64,000 nt of DNA from an uncultured Verrucomicrobiota bacterium. GTDB taxonomy: Bacteria; Verrucomicrobiota; Verrucomicrobiia; Opitutales; Opitutaceae. The DNA lies in NCBI GenBank assembly GCA_903904685.1, contig CAIVDS010000047.1, positions 1 through 64,000 on the forward strand, written 5' to 3'. Position 1 is the first letter of the stretch. The number at the start of each line of letters is the position of its first letter. The notes under the pieces were generated by a model. That model searched no databases and was not told the DNA's origin. It worked only from the letters and a program-made list of their open reading frames with translations. Below, piece after piece: positions 36,134 to 45,739 of the stretch. The position numbers and the translations under genes are program-made.

Positions 36134-36493
36134 ATGAAACGCATCTTCGTTTACGGCACACTCAAGCGCGGCTGCAAAAACCACCGCCATCTCGCCGGCC
36201 AAACTTACGTCGGCGAGGCGCGCACCGTTCCGGGGTTTCGTCTCTACGACCTCGGTGATTATCCCGGCATGGCAGCCGATCCGACCGACCTCGAAGGCGT
36301 GACCGGCGAAGTCTGGGGAATTGACGCCGCCACGCTCGTTCGCCTCGACGCTTTTGAAAGTATTGCCGAAGGTCTCTACCGTCGGGAAGCGGTCCCGTTG
36401 GAGGCTCCCTTTGCCCAAGTCGAAGTGCATGCCTACATCTATGCCCGCCCCATCGAAGGCCTTCCGGAAATCGGTGCGACGTGGCGCGAATAA
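36134..36493 (+). CDS. gamma-glutamylcyclotransferase-like protein (AIG2/GGACT)
   Basis: 119 residues. The start FVYGTLKRGCKNH carries the YGTLxxG substrate-binding motif, then GFRLYDLGDYPGMA and GEVWGI, then LDAFESIAEGLYRRE with the conserved acidic residue. The length is that of the AIG2/BtrG/GGACT family. Enzymes of the family cyclise gamma-glutamyl or epsilon-lysine-glutamyl compounds to 5-oxoproline; the substrate here is not known. It follows PP2C by 31 nt on the same strand. Confidence 0.88.
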   Translation: MKRIFVYGTLKRGCKNHRHLAGQTYVGEARTVPGFRLYDLGDYPGMAADPTDLEGVTGEVWGIDAATLVRLDAFESIAEGLYRREAVPLEAPFAQVEVHAYIYARPIEGLPEIGATWRE

Positions 36494-36653
36494 TCACATC
36501 ATGCCAACGCCGTCTTCACCTATGAACCGACACCGACACGGTTCCCGAAGCAGTGCTTTCGCTTAGGACGGGGAGCGGCATGGCGGGACATTCTTCATCT
36601 CTGGCAGGATAATCAAGGTTGAGAAGGACGCCATCTGCCCTCCATATAAAACA

Positions 36654-38939
36654 ATGTCCACCCACCACGCCTTTACCCTCGCCTCCTGGATCGCCGCCTC
36701 GCACGGCGGCGGCAAACACAGCTCGGCCCCCGCGCCCCACCTGCGCAAGACCTTCATCGTCCCCGGTCCTGTCGCCTCGGCCCGTCTCGCCGTCACCGCC
36801 TTGGGCCTTTACGAATGCGAACTCAACGGCCGTCGCGTCGGCGACCTCGTATTCGCCCCCGGCTGGACCGACTACCGCTTCCGCCTGCACTACCAGACCT
36901 ACGACGTCGCCTCGTTCCTCACCGAGGGAGAAAACGCCCTCGGCGCCATTCTCGGCGAAGGGTGGTATTCCGGCCACATCGGATGGCTCCAGCGGCAGAA
37001 CTACGGCGACCGCCCCCGCCTGCTCGCCCAGCTCGAGATCACGTTGACCGACGGTCGAGTGCTGCAGATCGCATCCGACGCCACGTGGAAAGTCACCCAA
37101 GGCCCGATCCTCGAAAACGATTTCATGCAGGGCGAAACCTACGACGCCCGGCTCGAACTCGGCGCATGGTCCTCACCCGGTTACGACGACTCCTCCTGGC
37201 TCCCCGCAACGCCAGTCGAGGCACCCTCCGCCAACCTCATCCTCGTCGAATCACCCGGCCCGGGAGTGAAGCGGCACGAGGAAATCGCCCCCACCCTGCT
37301 GCCCGCGAAGACGGCCAACACACGCCTTTTCGATTTCGGCCAAAACTTCTCGGGACGTGTCCGTCTCAGCATCGAGGCGCCCGCGGGCACCACTATCAAG
37401 CTCCGCCACGCCGAAGTGCTCAACACCGATGGCGCCCCCTACTACGAGAACCTCCGTGATGCGGTCTCCACCGATTACTACACCTGCAAAGGCGGCGGCC
37501 CCGAAACATGGGAACCGCGCTTTACGTTTCACGGTTTTCGCTATGCAGAGGTGTCTTGGTTGGGCGAGAAACAGCCTCTGAGCCTGGTCGGAATCGCGCT
37601 CTATTCGGACGTCCCCGCGACCGGCCATTTCGCCTGTTCGCATCCATTGCTCAATCAGCTCCAAAGCAACATCGTGTGGGGACAGAAGGGCAACTTCCTC
37701 GAAATTCCCACCGACTGCCCGCAGCGCAACGAACGCCTCGGATGGACCGGCGACGCCCAAGTGTTTGTCCGCACCGCCTGCTTCAACCGCGACGTGCGTG
37801 GATTCTTCCACAAGTGGACGCAGGACCTGCGCGACTCCCAGCTTCCCGGTGGCTCTATCCCTCCATTCGCCCCTGACGCCTCGATGGGCAAAGGCACGCT
37901 CGACGGCGGCCCCGCGTGGGCCGACGCCACGATCATCTGCCCGTGGACGATCTATCTTTGCTACGGTGACACGAAAATCCTCGCCGATCATTATACCTCG
38001 CTGAAGGCGTGGTTCGACGACCAGAAAAAGGAACGGTGCCTCGGTTATATCCGCGCCCACCCCGATCTTGAAAAATGGGCCGGCTTCGGCGACTGGCTCG
38101 CGCTCGACGGGCACGACAACTGGAGAGGCTCCACGCCCTCCGAGATCATCGGCACCGCCTTCCTCGCCTACGATCTCGATCTGATGGCTCGCATCGCCGC
38201 CGTGCTCGGCCATGCCGACGATGCGAAGGTTTATTCCGCGTGGCGCGCCGAGGTTGTCGCCGCCTTTCAACGCCGCTACCTTACCGGAGAAGGCCTGATC
38301 GCCTCCGGCACCCAGACCTCGCATGTGCTCGCGCTCCACTTCGATCTCGTGCCAGAAGCGCACCGTGCGACCGTCGCCCTGACTCTGGTCCGCAGTTTGA
38401 AAGAGCGCAAATTCCATCTTGCCACCGGATTTGTCGGCACGCCCTACCTGCTCGACGTGCTCGAGCGCCACGGCCACCTCGACACCGCCTACAAGCTTCT
38501 GGAACAAGAGACGTATCCGTCGTGGCTCTTCCCCGTGAAGAACGGCGCCACCACCATCTGGGAGCGCTGGGATGGCTGGTCTCCTCAAAAAGGATTCCAG
38601 AGCGCGGACATGAACTCCTTCAACCACTACGCCTACGGCGCGGTCGGCGCATGGATGTATCGCACCGTGGCGGGCCTCGACCTCGATCCCGCCGAGCCGG
38701 GCTATCGCCATATCATCTTTCGTCCGCATCCCGGTGGCTCGCTCACGTGGGCCGAAGCCCGCCTGCAAACGGCCTTTGGGGAAACATCCATCCGATGGGA
38801 TCTGGGTGCGGACGAACTCCGCATCCAGTTGCTCGTGCCCAACGGGGCACACGCCACGTTTATGCCTCCTCCCGGCTACTCAAAGACTCAACCCCTGACC
38901 TTCGCACCCGGCCGTCACCAGCTCACGCTTACTCGTTAG
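36654..38939 (+). CDS. alpha-L-rhamnosidase, GH78
   Basis: 761 residues without a signal peptide, so intracellular or exported by another route. The domain order fits GH78: an N-terminal beta-sandwich (about 20-170; KTFIVPGPVASARLAVTALG, NGRRVGDLVFAPGWTDY), a second beta domain (about 180-330), then the alpha/alpha barrel with FLEIPTDCPQRNERLGWTGD (the acid region), KWAGFGDWLALDGHDN, and GATTIWERWDGWSP, closed by a C-terminal beta-sandwich. It removes terminal L-rhamnose from oligosaccharides such as rhamnogalacturonan fragments. It is alone on the plus strand, facing the transporter operon, and its last 11 bases overlap the convergent SGNH gene. Confidence 0.93.
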   Translation: MSTHHAFTLASWIAASHGGGKHSSAPAPHLRKTFIVPGPVASARLAVTALGLYECELNGRRVGDLVFAPGWTDYRFRLHYQTYDVASFLTEGENALGAILGEGWYSGHIGWLQRQNYGDRPRLLAQLEITLTDGRVLQIASDATWKVTQGPILENDFMQGETYDARLELGAWSSPGYDDSSWLPATPVEAPSANLILVESPGPGVKRHEEIAPTLLPAKTANTRLFDFGQNFSGRVRLSIEAPAGTTIKLRHAEVLNTDGAPYYENLRDAVSTDYYTCKGGGPETWEPRFTFHGFRYAEVSWLGEKQPLSLVGIALYSDVPATGHFACSHPLLNQLQSNIVWGQKGNFLEIPTDCPQRNERLGWTGDAQVFVRTACFNRDVRGFFHKWTQDLRDSQLPGGSIPPFAPDASMGKGTLDGGPAWADATIICPWTIYLCYGDTKILADHYTSLKAWFDDQKKERCLGYIRAHPDLEKWAGFGDWLALDGHDNWRGSTPSEIIGTAFLAYDLDLMARIAAVLGHADDAKVYSAWRAEVVAAFQRRYLTGEGLIASGTQTSHVLALHFDLVPEAHRATVALTLVRSLKERKFHLATGFVGTPYLLDVLERHGHLDTAYKLLEQETYPSWLFPVKNGATTIWERWDGWSPQKGFQSADMNSFNHYAYGAVGAWMYRTVAGLDLDPAEPGYRHIIFRPHPGGSLTWAEARLQTAFGETSIRWDLGADELRIQLLVPNGAHATFMPPPGYSKTQPLTFAPGRHQLTLTR

Positions 38940-39573
38940 ACTCGCGTCTGCTCACGCCCAGCCGGCGTAAGATTTCGGGTGTGACCAGCTGTGCATATCC
39001 CTCGGCCTGCGGATGCAGGCCATCGGGCACCCATGTCCGAAAAGCATTCAAGTCACGCTCGAGCAAACTGCTCCAGGCCGGCATGTGATCGATGACGAGC
39101 AATCCGCGCTCGCGGCCGATCTGACGATAGCCCTGCTGATAATGGTCGAGGTGCGGACGATGCCCGGTATGGCCGAGAGGGCGGTCGAGCACTGGATTCA
39201 TCACCTGCAGGATCACTTTGCAATCGGGATGCCGCGCGCGGATGCGATCAAGCATGGATTCAAGATTGGAGCGGGCTTCCTCCATGGTGATGCCAAAGCG
39301 GGCACAGGCGTCATTCACCGAAAACTCGATGAACACCACATCAGGAGCATGCGCCAGAACACGCCCCTCGAGGTTTTCAAGCCCCCAGCGGGAATGCATG
39401 CCCGGCTCCGCTCCATTTGAAAAGGAAACCTGCCCTGGGAAACGTTCCTGCAAAGCCGCCAGCACCTGAGGCACCCAAGCGCCTTCCGCCGTCAGGCTTG
39501 TACCGAAGAAAACGATATGTTGATGGCTGCCAGCGACGAGTCGGACGACAAAGGAATGGGCAGGCGCGGTCAC
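38929..39573 (-). CDS. SGNH/GDSL-family hydrolase
   Basis: 214 residues. The catalytic Ser is in VFFGTSLTAEG (GTS replacing GDS), the block III Asn in FIEFSVNDACARFG, and the Asp-His pair in VPDGLHPQAEGYAQL. It has no signal peptide, though members of the family often act as carbohydrate deacetylases. It is the last gene of the minus-strand run (6 nt from the ATPase gene) and ends inside the convergent rhamnosidase gene. Probably it removes acetyl or other ester groups from imported oligosaccharides; the substrate is inferred from context. Confidence 0.85.
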   Translation of the reverse strand: MTAPAHSFVVRLVAGSHQHIVFFGTSLTAEGAWVPQVLAALQERFPGQVSFSNGAEPGMHSRWGLENLEGRVLAHAPDVVFIEFSVNDACARFGITMEEARSNLESMLDRIRARHPDCKVILQVMNPVLDRPLGHTGHRPHLDHYQQGYRQIGRERGLLVIDHMPAWSSLLERDLNAFRTWVPDGLHPQAEGYAQLVTPEILRRLGVSRRESNE

Positions 39574-39579
39574 GATGCC

Positions 39580-40710
<1,131 letters not shown>

Positions 40711-40729
40711 GTGGAGAGATGGATAGAGG

Positions 40730-42898
40730 TTATTTCATGGAGGGCACGATGATGCCACGCATGATAATTTTCTGGCAGAAAAGGAAGACGATCAAGGTCG
40801 GGATGGAAGTCACCACAAACCCGGCGGTGGTTACCCAAGGCGAACCCGCCCACCAGGTGTTGGCCTGATAAAGCCAGACGGAAAGGGTCCACATGCTCTT
40901 GTCCTGACAAATGAGCAGCGCCCAAGCCCAGCCGTCGTAGGCGGCGATAAAGGCGTTAAGAGCATTGATCGCGAGGATGGGCGTAACCATCGGGATGATG
41001 ACAAAAGAGAATATCTGCCATTCTCGGGCCCCGTCGATGGTGGCGGCCTCGTAAAGTTCCTGCGGAAGCGAGTCAAAGAAACCTTTCAGGATGAAAATGC
41101 TCATGCCGCTGGCCGCTCCGGGCAGCACCAAGGCGAAGAAGGTGTTCAACAACCCTAGGTCGCGCATGAGCAGGTAGCCGGGGATTGCGCTGACCATCGC
41201 CGGGAAGGCCGAGGTCGCCAGACAGAACAGGATGATCCTGTCCTTCCTTTTGAGGTTGAAGCGAGAGAGGGCGTAGCCGGCGATGGGATTGACCGTGAGC
41301 GAGGAGACGATGCTCAGGATGATCAGCCACAGCGTGACGGGGAGCGAGTTGCCCTGATCGACGAGGAAGCTGAGAATCGTGCGGTAGTTGAAAAGGGCGG
41401 GCTCCAGAGCGAGGGCCAGTTTGTGATTAGAGTAGGTGACGGCGTAGGCCTTGTCCAAGGGCAGTTGGGCCTCCTCCCAATGGGCGAGTTTCCAGCCATA
41501 GGCCGCGTTGAGAGCGTCGAGTGTGCCGTATTTCGCCTTCAACAAAGCCTGATACGACGCGTTGGCCGACGTAGGGTGACGCTCGGCAGCGGGCAGTCCT
41601 TTGACAAAGGAAACCCAGACTTGGCGAAGGCTAGGAACATCGTTGACGCTGGCGGGAGGCATGGTCCGCTCCAGCGGCACTTCCACCCAATCGCGATAGT
41701 CCGTGCCTAGCTGTTTATTCAGAGTGCCGATACTCTTGTAAGTCGTAGCCAAGAAGTCCGCGTAGCGCGCCTTCATGTCCGGGGTAACGTCAAGGATGAG
41801 CAGACGCAGCGGATACTGCGTCTCGATGAAACGTTGCCAGACAGGCTGAAGCCCGGCGAAGCCCTCCGTCGGCAGAGGGAAAGGAGTGTCCTCCAAGCGT
41901 GCGTAACTCGTGCCGGCAAGCTGGTTGTAGCGGGCGATGTCGAAGCGTTCGCCGTCTGTCAGCTTCAGCAGCTTGCGAATATCATCGCTGCTCAAATACG
42001 CCTGCCAAACCGGACTTAGCGAATAGGGGATGACGGGCGACAGCGGTGCGTTCCAACGGGCAAACTCACCCCAGAGCGCCTTATCCTTCTCCGAGGCGTC
42101 CTTCGGGAGCGTGGTCAGCCGCTCGATGTCGGTGTCCGGATAGTCGTGCTTCGCCAAAAAATCGCGCCAAGCCGACAGCACGCCGGGCGTGCAGGCGCCA
42201 TGCTGGAGGGCAAAGCGCATGACGTTGAAATCATTCCACTTTTCGCTGGTGGACGGCGCCCACGACTGCTGGCCGAGAGGAAACCCGCGTTCGCGGTCAA
42301 AACGGATGGCAATATAGTTCTCAAACGGCACCCCCCAAGCCTCGGAAAGGAGCGCAAGAGCGGCCTTTTCCCTTTGGCCTCGGCGCAGGGCGGCGACGGG
42401 CGGATCCAAGTCTGTCGCGAGTTTCACATATCTCCGTAAAATGAACGCTGAGGCGTTCTCATTATTAAACGTCGCTTGCGTGTCGTCCAAAGGATGATGA
42501 AGGGCAAAGTCGGAGTAATCGGCCGCCTGTAGGCGCCAGAAGGCGAGCTGTCGATCATCGGCGTCCAAATAGCTATGCGCGAGGCGATCAACCCCCTTGG
42601 TGTCGAGACCGATCGCCCGCCAAGTAGTCCACTGCACCGGGGCGGCGGGGAAAAGAGCGACGCGACCTGCATCCCTGAAAAAAGGCACGCCCTTCATGAA
42701 ACGATCCGAATCCGACCACAACGACCGTGGTAGGATGGAATAGCGGTCGTAGTCGAACGAGTTCGACATCGAACTCGTCAGCATGATCAGGAACGGCACC
42801 GCCATGGAGGCGCCGAAGATGCTCAACATGCCATAGAGGAGCCAAACGAAGCACTTCTGCGACCAAGTTTTGTTTCCGATTGTCGACAGGATAGGCAT
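40730..42898 (-). CDS. sugar ABC permease (MalG-type) with a ~440-residue insertion
   Basis: 722 residues where MalG-type permeases have about 280-300. The first membrane segment (about 16-45; [21 protein letters not shown]) is followed by a hydrophilic part of about 440 residues, then the usual permease core from about residue 494, with the EAA loop [17 protein letters not shown] and the end [12 protein letters not shown]. By topology the insertion lies outside the cytoplasmic membrane. It contains repeated segments such as [16 protein letters not shown] and [18 protein letters not shown] that resemble the helical parts of family GH42 beta-galactosidases. It probably helps bind the sugar. 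Confidence 0.9.
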   Translation of the reverse strand: MPILSTIGNKTWSQKCFVWLLYGMLSIFGASMAVPFLIMLTSSMSNSFDYDRYSILPRSLWSDSDRFMKGVPFFRDAGRVALFPAAPVQWTTWRAIGLDTKGVDRLAHSYLDADDRQLAFWRLQAADYSDFALHHPLDDTQATFNNENASAFILRRYVKLATDLDPPVAALRRGQREKAALALLSEAWGVPFENYIAIRFDRERGFPLGQQSWAPSTSEKWNDFNVMRFALQHGACTPGVLSAWRDFLAKHDYPDTDIERLTTLPKDASEKDKALWGEFARWNAPLSPVIPYSLSPVWQAYLSSDDIRKLLKLTDGERFDIARYNQLAGTSYARLEDTPFPLPTEGFAGLQPVWQRFIETQYPLRLLILDVTPDMKARYADFLATTYKSIGTLNKQLGTDYRDWVEVPLERTMPPASVNDVPSLRQVWVSFVKGLPAAERHPTSANASYQALLKAKYGTLDALNAAYGWKLAHWEEAQLPLDKAYAVTYSNHKLALALEPALFNYRTILSFLVDQGNSLPVTLWLIILSIVSSLTVNPIAGYALSRFNLKRKDRIILFCLATSAFPAMVSAIPGYLLMRDLGLLNTFFALVLPGAASGMSIFILKGFFDSLPQELYEAATIDGAREWQIFSFVIIPMVTPILAINALNAFIAAYDGWAWALLICQDKSMWTLSVWLYQANTWWAGSPWVTTAGFVVTSIPTLIVFLFCQKIIMRGIIVPSMK

Positions 42899-42903
42899 GG
42901 CGA

Positions 42904-45606
42904 TTAGTCCTTGGCTCGACGAAACTCGACCCGTTTAAGAAGCTGCATCTGCAGGAAGGTAAAGCTGATCAAACACGCGCCCACAATCCACGCCATGGAG
43001 GTGGCAATGCTGAAGCGCAGGTTGTTGTAGGCTTCGATCCAGATTTTCATACTCACAACCATGGTCGTTTCTCCGGGACCTCCGAAAGTGAGCAGGAAGA
43101 TGTTGCCCATGTTCTGGAACGTGGCGATGAAAGCGCCGAGGAAATTGATGATGATGAGCGGCAGCAGCACCGGCAGGGTGATGTGGCGCAGCTTAACCAA
43201 GATGCCGCCTCCGTCGATCTCGCAGGCCTCGTAGGTATCCTCCGGCACGCTCTTGAGCGCGGCCAGATAAATAAGGCTGGCCATGCCGGCGCTGGCCCAC
43301 GCACCCGGGAGAATCACACACAGCATCGCCAACTTGGGATCCTCCAGCCAGACCTGCGGATGGATGTTGACGCCGGGAATGTAGTTAAAGATCGAAATCA
43401 TCTGGTTGAAGATGCCGTTCGGCCTAGGGTCGAACATCAGCTTCCACAACAGGGCTATAACGAGACCGCTGGTGACCTGCGGCAGAAAGAACAGGGTGCG
43501 GTATAAAATCTTACCACGCGGCACCTCGGAAAGCATGATCGCCAGCACAATCGGCGCGGTGAACGAAATGGCCATTGTGAGCGTCGCGTAATAGACGGTC
43601 GTCCCCATGCTCGCCCAGAAACTGCGGTCCAAAGCCAGAGTAATGAAGTTGTCCAGCCCCACAAACACGCTTCCCCCTGCCACGCGGAAATTTTGGAATG
43701 CCATCACCAGACCACGGACGAGGGGATAGTAACCCCAGAGGCCGATCAAAACAAGAGCCGGCAGGAGAAGTAGCCAAGGCAAGTAGGGATTGTCCACCAT
43801 GCCAGAAACGGCCGCCACCTTTGCGCGGCGCTGAAACATAGAGCGCACGATCATCACGGACATACCCACAAACGCGATGGCGATGACCGCGAAGACGATG
43901 CGCGCGGTGCCGCGGTGCTCGTCTAACTCGGCCCGAGAACGGGCGAACATGACGCCACTGTTAGCCTTGCGGTTGACCTCGTGGAGCGCGGAACGGTAGT
44001 CGAAATTTTCCCCGCTCTGCGAGATGACGATACCCAACACCTCGCGATTGATGGCGCCGTCCATCGTCGTCCAGAAGCCCTGATAAGGCTCGGTGAAACT
44101 CTTCACCTCACCCGAGTCGATGCGTCTATAGACATCGCGCAGCGCTTCGGGAATGTTGCGGATGTAATCCTCGTAGCCCAGGTGCTCGAGCATCTTCGGG
44201 TGGACAAACCGAGAGAGACCAAAGGCGACCATTTTGCGCGCTTCCTCGTCGCGCGCCTGCGAGGTGGTTATACCGGTCATGACCTTCCAGACCTTGTCCC
44301 GCTCAGCCTTGGAACGCAGACCGACATTCACCGCCATCGCGGCATAATGCCTCTGCAACTGAACCACGGGAGACGTGGTAGCCGAGCTCGCCGGAAAAGG
44401 AAACCAGCTGAGCAAGTCAGGATTGAGCCCGGACTGGCTCCCCGAGTATACCAAGTTGGTAACAAACCAAGTCAGCATCGCCACTTCTCCGCGGCCGAGC
44501 AGTTGCAGCGGATCAGTGTCGCGGGAGCCAAGATGCGAACGGGAGACACCGTGCTGCACATCAGCGGGATCAAAATGCACCATGCGTCCACCCACCGATA
44601 CTGACCCCGCCGCGACAGCATCATCATCAAGACTCACCGGATCGCCCGTCACAGGATCGACAATCCATTTTCCCCAGCGTAAATGATGATAGAAGTCGGT
44701 GGCCTTGATGGCCTCCGGCGAGTCAAAATTGGCACGATATTCGGGTTTGATCTTGGACAAATCCGTGCCGTCCGGCAGAAGGAATGATTTCTCCTCCAGC
44801 GGAAAAAAATGAGCCGTGCCGGTGCGAGGATCGGTGCGCACCTGAATGATGGGTTCGCCGCCGGCAGACTGCACCCATGGGAGCCAGGTAAAACCGAAAG
44901 GCACCATGGCGATCGCCTTCTGTCCCTGATTATAAACTCGACCCGGCACCGGACGTCCGGGATCCGACAATATCATGCACCAGCGGTAAAACTCCTCCCA
45001 CGTCGCGGGCGGATGGTTGGGATCGAGACCGGCATTGCGAACAAGATCGGTTCGGAACAGCACGCCCATCGTCGATATTCCAGGCTGAGGAAGGCCATAT
45101 ATCTTGCCGTTCTTGGTCGCAACCTTGCGCCACAGTTCGGGCACATCCTTCCAACCCTTCCACTTCGCCTCGGCTATGCTGACCTCGCCGTCGCCGTCGA
45201 GATCGTCGCCAATCCACTCATTGAGCGGGTAAAGAAACCCCTGATCGATGTCATTCCGAATAACGTGAAAGAAAGAGTCCATGATATCCGGCGAGGTCCG
45301 ACCGGCGATGGACATGATAAGAGTCGCACGCCCCCCGCCGCCCGGCAGGCTCAGCCCGCTCCACTTATTGATCTTAAGATTTGGATCTTCCTGCATCATC
45401 TTGAGCAGGTATGGAGTATTCTCCGGCTGGTTCGGATCGTAGAACCGGTCTACGACACTGACCTTCACGGGATTATCGGCGGACACAGGCGCAGCACCTT
45501 GCAAAAAAGAAAGTCCCCACCACAGACAAAAAAAGGTCAAAAAAACGAGTCGCCTAGAAGGCAAAAATGCGGATGAGGAAAGACGAAAAGGAGCACAACC
45601 ATTCAT
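42904..45606 (-). CDS. substrate-binding protein fused to sugar ABC permease (MalF-type)
   Basis: About 900 residues from ATG 45606 (MNGCAPFRLSSSAFLPSRR); the frame opens 58 codons upstream with no family sequence. A membrane anchor/signal (about 20-40) is followed by a CUT1 solute-binding domain (about 45-590; VLFRTDLVRNAGLDP and similar SBP_bac_1 blocks). A canonical EF-hand loop, DLDGDGEVSIAE, sits near residue 135. A membrane segment at about 610-635 then leads into a MalF-type permease with DNFITLALDRSFWASM and the EAA loop EACEIDGGGILVKLRH. SBP and permease are normally separate; here one polypeptide tethers them. It pairs with the downstream permease (5 nt) and ATPase. Confidence 0.88.
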   Translation of the reverse strand: MNGCAPFRLSSSAFLPSRRLVFLTFFCLWWGLSFLQGAAPVSADNPVKVSVVDRFYDPNQPENTPYLLKMMQEDPNLKINKWSGLSLPGGGGRATLIMSIAGRTSPDIMDSFFHVIRNDIDQGFLYPLNEWIGDDLDGDGEVSIAEAKWKGWKDVPELWRKVATKNGKIYGLPQPGISTMGVLFRTDLVRNAGLDPNHPPATWEEFYRWCMILSDPGRPVPGRVYNQGQKAIAMVPFGFTWLPWVQSAGGEPIIQVRTDPRTGTAHFFPLEEKSFLLPDGTDLSKIKPEYRANFDSPEAIKATDFYHHLRWGKWIVDPVTGDPVSLDDDAVAAGSVSVGGRMVHFDPADVQHGVSRSHLGSRDTDPLQLLGRGEVAMLTWFVTNLVYSGSQSGLNPDLLSWFPFPASSATTSPVVQLQRHYAAMAVNVGLRSKAERDKVWKVMTGITTSQARDEEARKMVAFGLSRFVHPKMLEHLGYEDYIRNIPEALRDVYRRIDSGEVKSFTEPYQGFWTTMDGAINREVLGIVISQSGENFDYRSALHEVNRKANSGVMFARSRAELDEHRGTARIVFAVIAIAFVGMSVMIVRSMFQRRAKVAAVSGMVDNPYLPWLLLLPALVLIGLWGYYPLVRGLVMAFQNFRVAGGSVFVGLDNFITLALDRSFWASMGTTVYYATLTMAISFTAPIVLAIMLSEVPRGKILYRTLFFLPQVTSGLVIALLWKLMFDPRPNGIFNQMISIFNYIPGVNIHPQVWLEDPKLAMLCVILPGAWASAGMASLIYLAALKSVPEDTYEACEIDGGGILVKLRHITLPVLLPLIIINFLGAFIATFQNMGNIFLLTFGGPGETTMVVSMKIWIEAYNNLRFSIATSMAWIVGACLISFTFLQMQLLKRVEFRRAKD

Positions 45607-45611
45607 GCGGG

Positions 45612-45624
45612 GTTTACGATAAAC
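45612..45624. promoter_or_regulatory. GTTTA-CGA-TAAAC inverted repeat before the SBP-permease gene
   Basis: A perfect 5-bp inverted repeat with a 3-base centre sits 5 nt upstream of the ATG at 45606, inside the 133-nt gap to the esterase-like gene. It may be an operator or a small hairpin over the ribosome-binding region. It is a single observation without a second copy. Confidence 0.25.
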
Positions 45625-45739
45625 GGGACAACCTTTGGAAAGGCGATGGGAAGCGCATGCCCGAGAAGCGGCTTGTGGCTCGAATTGCGTGAAAATCCAC
45701 GCTGCTTTGATCGTTTCTAAATGCACGTAAAAACACCTT

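Noticed and set aside
37251-38852. 533-residue minus-strand ORF
   Set aside because: Antisense to the GH78 gene, which has full motifs.
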